From: JBFHER01 sp041584055
GTDB taxonomy: Bacteria > Bacteroidota > Bacteroidia > Bacteroidales > UBA5342
Assembly: GCA_041584055.1 (NCBI GenBank)
Contig: JBFHER010000088.1
Span: forward strand, 1-13,077
Direction: 5' to 3'
Length of the DNA: 13,077 bases
Position 1 is the first letter of the stretch, and the number at the start of each line of letters is the position of its first letter. The translations under genes were made by a program, and so were the position numbers. Below, in pieces: positions 1 to 7,233 of the stretch. The notes under the pieces were generated by a model. The model did not search any database. It was given only the letters and a program-made list of their open reading frames with translations, and was not told the DNA's origin.

Positions 1-1782
1 ATTGCAACAAGTGAAGGGAAGTTACCTTCGGAATATTCTTTTGCAAGGTATGTTGACAACGTATTAATATCAAATACGGGAGATTTTTCATACAATATAT
101 CGGCCAACTGGGTAAATCAATGTGAAGATGAATTCACACTGCAAACATATGGCAATTATCAGCACCTGGTATATACCCCTACCGATGATTCCTACTACAT
201 ATTAAGTAAAGTAACGCCGGGGTTCTCAGATGTTTTGTTGTATTTTATTTATTTGTTCCTTTACTTGTTTCTGCTCATTTTTATATTTTCAACTGCTGTA
301 AATATTCGTAAAGGTGATTTTTCCTTTTACACACGGACTTTAGAGAGCAGGATTAGATCTACAATTCTTTTTGTCTTGTTATTAAGTTTTATTTTGATCG
401 GATTTGCTTCGGTTTATTACAATTATAAACAGTTCCGACATGAGCAGGTAGAATCATTAAAGGACAAAACGAGAAGTGTGCTGGTGATGCTTGATCAGTT
501 GTCAGCAGGGACAGATATGCTTTACGAGATGGATCAGGTTGATCTGATTGCTTATTTGCGTAACATCTCAAACGCCCTGTATGTTGACATTAATTTTTAC
601 GATAAGAGCGGGCATCTGATCGCGTCCTCCAGACCAGAATTATTTACAAAGATGTTGCAGGGAAGTGAGATGAATGCTTCAGCTTTTCAGGATTTACACA
701 GCGATCATCTGCCATGGAGTTTGCAGGAAGAATCCCTTGGTAGCAAAACCTACCTTTCAACTTACAAAGCATTGTATAACTGGGAAAATAATTTAATCGG
801 ATATGTTAACCTGCCTCACTTTGTGAGTGCAGAGGAAGCATCAGAAGAACAGCTTGATTTTATTGTGGTTATTTTAAATATTTATTTGGTTTTTGTTGTT
901 TTTGCCATCTTTCTTACGGTGATTCTTTCAAGACAAATTACCCGTCCCTTGCAGGTGATCAAAGAAAAGTTGTCAGGATTTCGCCTCAGGGAACGCAATG
1001 AAAAAATTCAATATTCCGGAAGTGATGAAATCGCAAGTCTTGTGAAGGAATACAATCGTTTGGTGGATGAACTCGAAACAGGTGCTGAACAACTGGTAAC
1101 CAGTGAACGGACATCTGCATGGCGTCAGATGGCGCGTCAGATCGCTCATGAAATTAAAAACCCGTTAACGCCAATGAAGCTAAGTATCCAACACTTACAG
1201 CGTGCTAAAAAGGATAATCATGAGAAATTTGATACATTTTTTGAAAAAACATCCATTACACTCATCGAACAGATCGATAACCTCAGCAGAATTGCAACTG
1301 AATTTTCTTCCTTTTCAAAAATAACAGCATCAAATCCCGAAAAACTTGATGTGTGTGTGCCGGTAAAGAATGTTGTAGAGTTGTTCAGAGAAACAGAAAA
1401 TATTGATCTGGAATACACCGGTATAAGAGAAAATTTATTAGTATGGGCGGATAAAGAGCAGCTGATTCAGGTTTTTAATAACTTAGTAAAAAATGCAATT
1501 CAGGCCATTCCTAAAAACCAGAAAGGCGTGATTGAAATTAATCTGGCAGACGAAGATGCCAGTGTATTAATCAGCGTTAAGGACAATGGGACCGGTATTG
1601 CTGAAGAAGCAAAAGCAAAGTTGTTTGAACCAAATTTCACGACTAAAAGGACAGGAATGGGAATCGGACTGGCAATTACAAGAAACATTATTACAAGTTT
1701 TAACGGCGAAATATGGTTTGAGGAAAACATACCGCATGGAACCATTTTTTATGTAAAACTACCAAAGTATACATTTTCATAA
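1..1782 (+). CDS. NtrY-like membrane sensor histidine kinase, 5' end cut by the window edge
   Basis: The frame is open from base 1, so 593 residues are visible and the true start lies upstream; the TTG at 235 is only an internal Leu codon inside a membrane segment. Order of parts (visible numbering): an extracytoplasmic piece (1-78), membrane segment (about 80-98), a short cytoplasmic loop, a second membrane segment (121-139), a second sensor region (about 140-286), a third membrane segment (287-310), HAMP (311-363), then HisKA and HATPase_c. The phospho-acceptor is His383 in AHEIKNPLTPMKLS, a form of H-box typical of NtrY-like kinases. The N-box (NLVKNAIQAIP), G1 box (DNGTGI, 528-533) and G2 box (GMGIGLA, 552-558) are intact, so it should be an active autokinase. 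No response regulator lies to the right; a partner would be upstream or elsewhere. The signal sensed cannot be inferred. Family assignment is firm; the NtrY-like label is inference from the H-box. Confidence 0.92.
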   Translation: MATSEGKLPSEYSFARYVDNVLISNTGDFSYNISANWVNQCEDEFTLQTYGNYQHLVYTPTDDSYYILSKVTPGFSDVLLYFIYLFLYLFLLIFIFSTAVNIRKGDFSFYTRTLESRIRSTILFVLLLSFILIGFASVYYNYKQFRHEQVESLKDKTRSVLVMLDQLSAGTDMLYEMDQVDLIAYLRNISNALYVDINFYDKSGHLIASSRPELFTKMLQGSEMNASAFQDLHSDHLPWSLQEESLGSKTYLSTYKALYNWENNLIGYVNLPHFVSAEEASEEQLDFIVVILNIYLVFVVFAIFLTVILSRQITRPLQVIKEKLSGFRLRERNEKIQYSGSDEIASLVKEYNRLVDELETGAEQLVTSERTSAWRQMARQIAHEIKNPLTPMKLSIQHLQRAKKDNHEKFDTFFEKTSITLIEQIDNLSRIATEFSSFSKITASNPEKLDVCVPVKNVVELFRETENIDLEYTGIRENLLVWADKEQLIQVFNNLVKNAIQAIPKNQKGVIEINLADEDASVLISVKDNGTGIAEEAKAKLFEPNFTTKRTGMGIGLAITRNIITSFNGEIWFEENIPHGTIFYVKLPKYTFS

Positions 1783-1785
1783 ACC

Positions 1786-2571
1786 ATGATTAAAATAACT
1801 GTTTTAAACGATAACACACCAGGCCGGCGTTTGCTTGCGGAACATGGACTATCATTCCTGATTGAGACAGACGATTTAAAATTGCTCCTGGATGCGGGGG
1901 CCTCAGATGTGTTTCTTCGAAATGCAAATGCCTTAAATATAAATTTGTCTGATGTGGATTTGGTTGTGCTTAGCCATGGGCACTGGGACCATGGAAATGG
2001 CCTTAAATTTTTAAACGGATTAAAGTTGATGACCCACCCAGCCGTTTTTACAAAAAGGTATCATTTGTCAAGAGAGCGCGATTACGTCGGACTTGATCAG
2101 GGACAGGAAGAACTTAAACGGAATTTTGATTTACGTTTAACAAAAGAACCTACTTTTATCAATGATGATGTTGTCTTTTTGGGTGAAATCCCACGTTTGA
2201 ACGATTTTGAAGCCCAAACAACTGCTTTTGTAGATGATAAAGGGGAATTGGATTTCGTCCCGGATGACACTGGAATTGCAGTACGAACAGAAAAAGGACT
2301 CGTCGTAATATCTGGCTGTGCGCATGCCGGAATTTGCAATACTGTTGCGCATGCATCGGGAATAATGAACGAAGAACGAATATTGGCGGTGATGGGTGGT
2401 TTCCATCTAAAGAAGAATGACAGGGTAACAAAAAAAACAATTCAGTACTTTAAAGAGATTGGGGTGAAGTATGTTTATCCCTCGCACTGTACTGATTTGC
2501 CTGCACTTTCGCAATTTCATTTGAATTTTGGAATGAACAGAATTAAAACCGGAGATGTTTTAAAGTTTTAA
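1786..2571 (+). CDS. MBL-fold metallohydrolase, COG1237 type (dihydropterin ribofuranosylaminobenzene phosphate synthase-like)
   Basis: This 261-residue cytoplasmic protein has the metallo-beta-lactamase metal-binding signature SHGHWDHGNG (H64, H66, D68, H69), followed by GCAHAG (H180), GGFHL (H207) and PSHCT (H234), which are likely further metal ligands or active-site residues. The spacing and the late GCAHAG and SHCT motifs match the COG1237 branch, whose archaeal member is annotated as 7,8-dihydropterin-6-methyl-4-(beta-D-ribofuranosyl)aminobenzene 5'-phosphate synthase. In Bacteroidota that methanopterin-type reaction is not expected, so the substrate should be treated as unknown. The ATG lies only 3 nt after the kinase stop codon with no Shine-Dalgarno sequence, which suggests co-transcription and perhaps coupled translation with the kinase. 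No signal peptide is visible. Fold is certain, exact reaction is not. Confidence 0.87.
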   Translation: MIKITVLNDNTPGRRLLAEHGLSFLIETDDLKLLLDAGASDVFLRNANALNINLSDVDLVVLSHGHWDHGNGLKFLNGLKLMTHPAVFTKRYHLSRERDYVGLDQGQEELKRNFDLRLTKEPTFINDDVVFLGEIPRLNDFEAQTTAFVDDKGELDFVPDDTGIAVRTEKGLVVISGCAHAGICNTVAHASGIMNEERILAVMGGFHLKKNDRVTKKTIQYFKEIGVKYVYPSHCTDLPALSQFHLNFGMNRIKTGDVLKF

Positions 2572-2616
2572 AGCATCGCTGTGAATTGAAGTCAGTGTCA
2601 ATTAAAAAATAAGAAG

Positions 2617-3177
2617 ATGGTATATGTACACTTTGCAGATGGATTTGAAGAGATAGAAGCTCTGATGGTAATTGATGTACTGCGAAGGGCTGAAGTGGAT
2701 GTAAGGATGGTTTCCGTATCGGATAGTTTGACCGTTACAGGAGGACATGGAATATGTGTTCAAACTGATTTGAAGTTTGAGGATGCAGATTATGAGTTTT
2801 GCGAAATGATCGTTCTTCCCGGGGGAATGCCAGGAACTAAAAACCTGTACGCCCATCAGGGCTTGAAAAATCAGATATTGAAATTCGATGATGAAGGAAA
2901 GTGGCTGGCAGCAATTTGTGCCGCCCCAATGGTGTTAGGAGAGCTGGGATTGTTGAAAAATCATAAAGCGGTTTGTTATCCGGGTTGGGAGAAACACCTG
3001 TTGGGTGCAGAATTAACCGAAGAGCCTTACGTTGTATCAGGTAATATCATAACAGGAAGAGGAGTAGGGGTTGCGGATTTATTTGCATTGGGAATTGTGA
3101 AGGTTTTAAAAGGGGAAGAAAATGCAATTTCATTGTCACATAAGATGTTGGTGGAAGGGTTTAAATCAAATTCATAA
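2617..3177 (+). CDS. DJ-1/PfpI (ThiJ/YajL-like) family protein
   Basis: This 186-residue protein has the usual length for the DJ-1 family. The nucleophilic elbow is AAICAAPMVLG with Cys101, the residue oxidised or used as nucleophile in DJ-1 and YajL. E14 of DGFEEIEA matches the conserved Glu that hydrogen-bonds this cysteine (DJ-1 E18). VLPGGMPG (67-74), CYPGWE (120-125) and TGRGVGVADLFAL (146-158) are further family motifs. Members act as redox-sensitive chaperones or have been proposed as deglycases or glyoxalases; which applies here cannot be told. It follows the MBL gene after 45 nt with no recognisable Bacteroidota promoter box, so read-through from the upstream genes is likely. The ATG is preceded by an A-rich stretch ending in AAGAAG, the only purine-rich leader near an ideal start distance in this part of the window. 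Confidence 0.94.
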   Translation: MVYVHFADGFEEIEALMVIDVLRRAEVDVRMVSVSDSLTVTGGHGICVQTDLKFEDADYEFCEMIVLPGGMPGTKNLYAHQGLKNQILKFDDEGKWLAAICAAPMVLGELGLLKNHKAVCYPGWEKHLLGAELTEEPYVVSGNIITGRGVGVADLFALGIVKVLKGEENAISLSHKMLVEGFKSNS

Positions 3178-3182
3178 TCTGA

Positions 3183-3216
3183 ATTGCGAACGATTCTAAG
3201 AAATAAATTACTTTTG
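3183..3216 (+). promoter_or_regulatory. Bacteroidota-type promoter for ruvX-def
   Basis: TACTTTTG at 3209-3216 matches the Bacteroidota -7 consensus TAnnTTTG exactly. ATTG at 3183-3186, 22 nt upstream, is a near match to the -33 TTTG box. Only 8 nt separate the -7 box from the ruvX ATG, so the transcript would have almost no leader. Box matches are read directly; activity and the start site are inferred. Confidence 0.62.
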
Positions 3217-3224
3217 CAGTTGAT

Positions 3225-3674
3225 ATGGGAAGAATCTTAGCAATTGATTATGGGAGAAAGCGAATTGGCATTGCGGTTAGTGATCCGCTAAAGATAATTG
3301 CAAATGGTTTAACAACCGTTTCCCCTCTTGAAATTTTTCCATTCTTAACAGCATATTTTCAAAAGGAACAGGTGGATGTGGTGCTTGTGGGATGGCCAAT
3401 GAATCTGAATAATAAACCTGCTGAAGCAATGAAATATGTTGAACCTTTTGTAAGAGGGTTTAGGCGTAAATTCGAACAGATTCCCCTGGAGCTTGTTGAT
3501 GAAAGATACACATCTGTTTTGGCACAGCGAACAATGATTGAAGGAGGGCTGAAAAAGAAGGCCCGTCAAAATAAAGCACTGGTGGACGAGATCAGTGCGA
3601 CCATTATATTACAATCATACATGGAAAGCATGAGAAATGTATCCGGAAATGATATAAGCAATTTAATATTATGA
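3225..3674 (+). CDS. ruvX: RuvX/YqgF RNase H-fold nuclease (pre-16S rRNA processing / putative Holliday junction resolvase)
   Basis: At 149 residues it is a full-length YqgF family protein. The three acidic active-site positions of this RNase H-like fold are present: D8 in AIDYGRKRIGIAVSD, D92 in VDERYTS, and D121 in VDEISATIILQSYM. The glycine loop GWPMNLNN (56-63) fits the family GLPxxxxG segment with Trp in place of Leu. In Escherichia coli YqgF is needed for maturation of the 16S rRNA 5' end and was first proposed as a Holliday junction resolvase. The stop codon overlaps the start of def by four bases (ATGA at 3671-3674), so the two are translationally coupled. The start is fixed by the family N-terminus and by the promoter just upstream. 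A short, non-conserved C-terminal tail follows the last helix. Confidence 0.95.
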   Translation: MGRILAIDYGRKRIGIAVSDPLKIIANGLTTVSPLEIFPFLTAYFQKEQVDVVLVGWPMNLNNKPAEAMKYVEPFVRGFRRKFEQIPLELVDERYTSVLAQRTMIEGGLKKKARQNKALVDEISATIILQSYMESMRNVSGNDISNLIL

Positions 3675-4222
3675 TATTACCAGTTACCGTTTATGGGCAT
3701 CCAGTATTAAGAAAAGTTGGCAGTGCCATTGATAATAATTATGAAGGGCTACAGGACTTGATTCAGAACATGTTTCAAACCATGTACAATGCTGAAGGAA
3801 TAGGACTTGCAGCACCACAGGTTGGACTGTCAATTCGCTTGTTTGTTGTTGATTTAACACCCCTCGAAGATGAATTCCCTGAATGTAAGGATTTTAAGAA
3901 AACCTTTATCAATGCAGAGATTGTTGAGCGATCAGGTGATCCGGGGGTTGAAGAGGAAGGCTGTCTGAGTCTTCCCGGTATCCGTGAAAATGTTGAGCGT
4001 CCCGGCCATATTCGAATCAAATACATGGATGAGAATTGGGTTGCTCATGATGAGGTCTACAAAGATTGGATGGCGCGTGTTCTTCAACATGAATACGATC
4101 ACATTGATGGAACACTCTTCGTTGATCGAATATCACCAATCAAAAGAAGATTGATTAAAAGCAAATTGCAGGCAATTTCAAAGGGAAAAGTGAATGTGCG
4201 CTATAAAATAAAAACCAGTTAA
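3671..4222 (+). CDS. def: Peptide deformylase
   Basis: The enzyme removes the formyl group from the N-terminal methionine of new proteins at the ribosome. All three deformylase motifs are intact in this 183-residue protein: GIGLAAPQ (43-50), EGCLS (96-100, metal ligand C98) and QHEYDH (139-144), with H140 and H144 as metal ligands and E141 as catalytic base. The segment between motif I and motif II carries a Bacteroidota-style acidic insertion (LTPLEDEFPECKDFKK, 62-77). The C-terminus is basic (IKRRLIKSKLQ), as expected near the ribosome. The ATG sits inside the ATGA overlap with ruvX, so it depends on that promoter. Nothing is missing; the assignment is secure. Confidence 0.97.
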   Translation: MILPVTVYGHPVLRKVGSAIDNNYEGLQDLIQNMFQTMYNAEGIGLAAPQVGLSIRLFVVDLTPLEDEFPECKDFKKTFINAEIVERSGDPGVEEEGCLSLPGIRENVERPGHIRIKYMDENWVAHDEVYKDWMARVLQHEYDHIDGTLFVDRISPIKRRLIKSKLQAISKGKVNVRYKIKTS

Positions 4223-4242
4223 CCCTGATCTTAATTCTTATG

Positions 4243-4280
4243 TTTGTTATGATCAACAATGAAAATCCGTATTAATTTTG
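4243..4280 (+). promoter_or_regulatory. Bacteroidota-type promoter for the GH2 gene
   Basis: TAATTTTG at 4273-4280 matches TAnnTTTG exactly; TTTG at 4243-4246 could be the -33 box, but the 26-nt spacing is long. The last three bases of the -7 box (4278-4280) are the TTG that is the first possible in-frame start of the GH2 gene. If this promoter is used, transcription begins downstream of that TTG, so it cannot be the start codon. Confidence 0.5.
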
Positions 4281-7169
4281 TTAGTCATCATAAAAACAAT
4301 AACGAAATGGTTTCTGAATGCAGGGTTGATCTTGTTTCTTGCATTTGTTTTGTCTGGCATTGATCTGGCTGCACAGCATGAAGGTCGGGCAATCACACTT
4401 TTCGATGATGACTGGCAGTTTTTTAGAGGGGATGTTGAAGGTGCTGAAATCCCGAATTTTAATGATAATTTCTGGCGAAAAGTAAATCTGCCTCACGATT
4501 GGAGCATTGAAGATCTTGAAGCAGTTGATTACGATGATCGTTTGGTCATTAATGTTGTAAGGGACAACTGGCGGTTTTATCCGGGTGATCGAATGGCCTG
4601 GCGCGAAACTACCTTTGATGACGGAAGCTGGAGTGAAGTAAATTTGCCTCAGGATTGGGCTACTCACTCTGCTTATAACGATAAAGATGCCTATGGCTGG
4701 TACAGAAAAGAGTTAATCATCCCTCGGGATGCCAAAGGAAAAGAGGTCTACCTCAATTTGGGAAAAATTGCAGATGTGGATCAGGTTTATTTGAATGGTG
4801 AAATTATTGGCAATTCCGGCTCTTTTCCTCCCGATTTCAGGCCGGCTACAACCCAAACACGACAGTATAAGGTTCCGGATAAATTGATCGATCACGGGAA
4901 GTCTCATGTGCTGGCTGTTCGTGTGTACTGCAAGGAAGGACGGGGTGGTATCTTTGCAATGGGAAATTCACAGTATGTAAAAGGTCCTTTCGATTCGCAT
5001 AGCGAAACAGGTCGGCAGAGTGGATTCACCCGTTATGGTACAGGCTGGTACCGTAAAACCTTTCGAATTCCCGAGGAATACGCAGGAAAAAAAATTCAAC
5101 TATTGTTTGAAGGCATTTATAAAAATGCAAATATCTGGATCAATGGGCAAGATTTGGGAAGTCATCCCAACGGTTATTCATCGTTCTGGAAAGATCTTAC
5201 GCCGCACATCGACTACAATGGGAAAAATACAATCGCAATCAGAGTTGATAATCGGGGGAAAACATCACGGTGGTACAGTGGGTCAGGAATTTACAGACAC
5301 GTATGGATGGTTGTTTCAAATCATATCCATATTGAAAACTGGGGTGTCACAATACAAACTGAAACGCTGGATAAGGAACTTGCAGCCCTGGTCTTAAAGG
5401 CAAGAGTAAAAAATGACAGTGAGGATACCGTTATGGTTCGGTTCCGAACCGAGATTTTAGGACCGGAGAATGAACAGGTGTTATTTGATGTAAGAGAAGA
5501 AGAACTGAAAGCCGGTGCAGTATCTATTGTGAAGCAAGATTTTTTTATTCCCACTCCCAGTGCCTGGTCACCTGCAACACCATCTCTTTATCGCGCCATT
5601 TGTACAATCATTAAGAATGGTGTGTTTCTGGATAGGGTGGAAGTCCCATTTGGTATTCGGACCCTCAAATTTGATACGATAAAGGGATTTCAGTTGAATG
5701 GTGAAGCACTGTTTCTTAAAGGTGGAAACATCCATCACGATCACGGAATTTTAGGATCAAAATCATTTGATGATGCAGAAGAAAGAAAGGTAAAGCTGCT
5801 TCTTAAACATGGTTTTAATGCTGTGCGATGTGCACATAATCCACCATCCCCAGCTTTCCTTGATGCATGCGATCGACTGGGTTTACTTGTCGTATTAGAG
5901 GCTTTTGATGTTTGGGAAAAGCCTAAGGTTTTGGATGATTACAGTTGGTTTTTTAATGATTGGTGGCGTACTGACTTAAACAACATCATCAAAAGAGATA
6001 TTAATCATCCTTCTGTTATTCTTTGGAGCATTGGAAATGATGTGCCGGAAGGACTGACAGCGGATGGCTTTTTTAAGGCAAGGCAGTTGGCAGGATTTAC
6101 AAGAACCCTCGATCCAACACGTCCGGTAACCGCTGCATTGCAGACGCCGGATAGTTTGTGGGCGCAGGCAGATACGTTTTACTCCGCTTTGAATATCGCA
6201 GGATATAATTATTCGCACCACCAGTATGAAAAGGACCATGTGAGGAATAAAAACAGATTGATGATCGGGATGGAATCTTATCCTTCACAAATAAATGAAA
6301 CATGGAATTTAGTGGAAACCCTGCCCTATTTGATTGGAGACTTTACCTGGTCGGCCATGGATTATCTTGGAGAAGCAGGAAAAGGATGGTATGGTTTTGA
6401 AAATGAACCATTGTCTTTATTTCCATGGACAAGTGCCTATTGTGGCGACCTGGATTTGTTAGGGGATCCTCGGCCACAATGGTATTACCGACGATTATTC
6501 TGGGAAAAACGCCCGCAGACTTATATCATGGTCAGGCCCTCTAAACCTTCGTTTAATGAAAGAACAAACATGAACTGGGGATGGCAGGATGTTGTAAAAA
6601 GCTGGTCCTGGTACGGACATGAAATGGTTTTTTTTGAGGTGCATGTTTACACCAATTGTGAACGTGTGAAACTTTACAGTAATGGAAAGGTGGTCGCAGA
6701 GAAAAGACTTGCTGAGAGTGATAATAACATGGCTTTATTTTATGTGCCTTACCATGAAGGTTCCTTACGTGCAATAGGATTTAACGGTAAAACACCTGTG
6801 GCGCAGGATATTCTAATCTCAGCCGGAATGCCAGCAAAGCTTGTGTTAAAACCTGATGTAAAAACGCTTGCTGCAAATGGTCAGGATCTGATGTTTGTGA
6901 GTGTTGAAGTTCAGGATGCAAAAGGACAGGTGCATCCGATGGCAGCAGCTCCGTTGGAATTTTCACTGAAAGGGCCGGCAGAGATTATCGCTATTGGCAA
7001 TGCCGATCCACAAAACATTGAAAGCTTAACAGATGCTTATCATAAAACGTATCAGGGAAAGTGCATGGCTGTTATACGCGCAACCCGAAAACCGGGGGAG
7101 GTACTTTTGGAGGTCTCAGCGAATGGTGTAAAAACGGAAAGTCTGGTATTTCAGGTTTTGCCTAATTAG
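4278..7169 (+). CDS. Secreted family 2 glycoside hydrolase (beta-galactosidase-like) with nested second jelly-roll
   Basis: Residue numbers count from the TTG at 4278. A signal peptide (about 5-33, hydrophobic core LNAGLILFLAFVLSG, ending LAAQ) exports it to the periplasm or surface. A GH2 sugar-binding jelly-roll begins at about 40, is interrupted at about 81-235 by a second similar domain, and resumes to about 345. Then come an immunoglobulin-like GH2 domain (350-462), the TIM barrel (465-745; KGGNIHHDHG, RCAHNPPSPAF), a DUF4982-like domain (770-850) and a GH2 C-terminal domain 5-like module (851-963). E666 in MIGMESYP fits the nucleophile. The acid/base position, normally Glu in WSIGNE, is Asp588 (WSIGND, codon GAT). 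Start is unclear: no in-frame ATG lies upstream of the signal peptide, and a stop is at 4260-4262; TTG 4278 or ATA 4290 remain. No SusC/SusD or regulator gene is adjacent. Exact substrate unknown; beta-galactosidase is the likeliest of the GH2 activities. Confidence 0.93.
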   Translation: MLVIIKTITKWFLNAGLILFLAFVLSGIDLAAQHEGRAITLFDDDWQFFRGDVEGAEIPNFNDNFWRKVNLPHDWSIEDLEAVDYDDRLVINVVRDNWRFYPGDRMAWRETTFDDGSWSEVNLPQDWATHSAYNDKDAYGWYRKELIIPRDAKGKEVYLNLGKIADVDQVYLNGEIIGNSGSFPPDFRPATTQTRQYKVPDKLIDHGKSHVLAVRVYCKEGRGGIFAMGNSQYVKGPFDSHSETGRQSGFTRYGTGWYRKTFRIPEEYAGKKIQLLFEGIYKNANIWINGQDLGSHPNGYSSFWKDLTPHIDYNGKNTIAIRVDNRGKTSRWYSGSGIYRHVWMVVSNHIHIENWGVTIQTETLDKELAALVLKARVKNDSEDTVMVRFRTEILGPENEQVLFDVREEELKAGAVSIVKQDFFIPTPSAWSPATPSLYRAICTIIKNGVFLDRVEVPFGIRTLKFDTIKGFQLNGEALFLKGGNIHHDHGILGSKSFDDAEERKVKLLLKHGFNAVRCAHNPPSPAFLDACDRLGLLVVLEAFDVWEKPKVLDDYSWFFNDWWRTDLNNIIKRDINHPSVILWSIGNDVPEGLTADGFFKARQLAGFTRTLDPTRPVTAALQTPDSLWAQADTFYSALNIAGYNYSHHQYEKDHVRNKNRLMIGMESYPSQINETWNLVETLPYLIGDFTWSAMDYLGEAGKGWYGFENEPLSLFPWTSAYCGDLDLLGDPRPQWYYRRLFWEKRPQTYIMVRPSKPSFNERTNMNWGWQDVVKSWSWYGHEMVFFEVHVYTNCERVKLYSNGKVVAEKRLAESDNNMALFYVPYHEGSLRAIGFNGKTPVAQDILISAGMPAKLVLKPDVKTLAANGQDLMFVSVEVQDAKGQVHPMAAAPLEFSLKGPAEIIAIGNADPQNIESLTDAYHKTYQGKCMAVIRATRKPGEVLLEVSANGVKTESLVFQVLPN
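4557..4982 (+). other. Nested second GH2 N-like jelly-roll domain within the glycoside hydrolase
   Basis: Residues about 94-235 repeat the plan of the host domain. DNWRFYPGD and WSEVNLPQDW mirror DDDWQFFRGD and WRKVNLPHDW (43-75). YGWYRKELIIPRDAKGKEV mirrors GTGWYRKTFRIPEEYAGKKI (254-273), and VDQVYLNGEIIGNSGSFPP mirrors the later ANIWINGQDLGSHPNG. In ordinary homologues DWSIED is followed shortly by the GPFDSHS-type segment, here delayed to 236. The GGIFAMG end (223-229) resembles the jelly-roll found in sialate O-acetylesterases (recalled from the family, not searched). Boundaries are approximate. Confidence 0.7.
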
Positions 7170-7207
7170 AAAATTATGCTGTACGTGTAAGTGGCCTAAA
7201 GTTTTTC

Positions 7208-7215
7208 TATATTTG
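7208..7215 (+). promoter_or_regulatory. Bacteroidota-type -7 box upstream of the DUF299 gene
   Basis: TATATTTG matches TAnnTTTG exactly and lies 18 nt before the ATG at 7234. No convincing TTTG -33 box is visible at the expected distance. The TTG within the box could be mistaken for an upstream start of the gene. Confidence 0.5.
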
Positions 7216-7233
7216 ATTGCGATTTCAAAAGAT

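Noticed and set aside
235..237. TTG as start codon of the histidine kinase
   Set aside because: The frame is open back to base 1 and the residues before it read as a normal extracytoplasmic segment, so this is an internal Leu of a truncated gene.
4259..4363. ATG AAA at 4259 as the GH2 start with a frameshift
   Set aside because: Its reading frame gives no signal-peptide-like sequence and ends after about 34 codons; the GH2 frame already holds a complete signal peptide, so a frameshift is not needed.
5020..5397. 125-residue + strand open frame inside the GH2 gene
   Set aside because: It lies fully inside the strong GH2 coding frame and has no family-like motifs.
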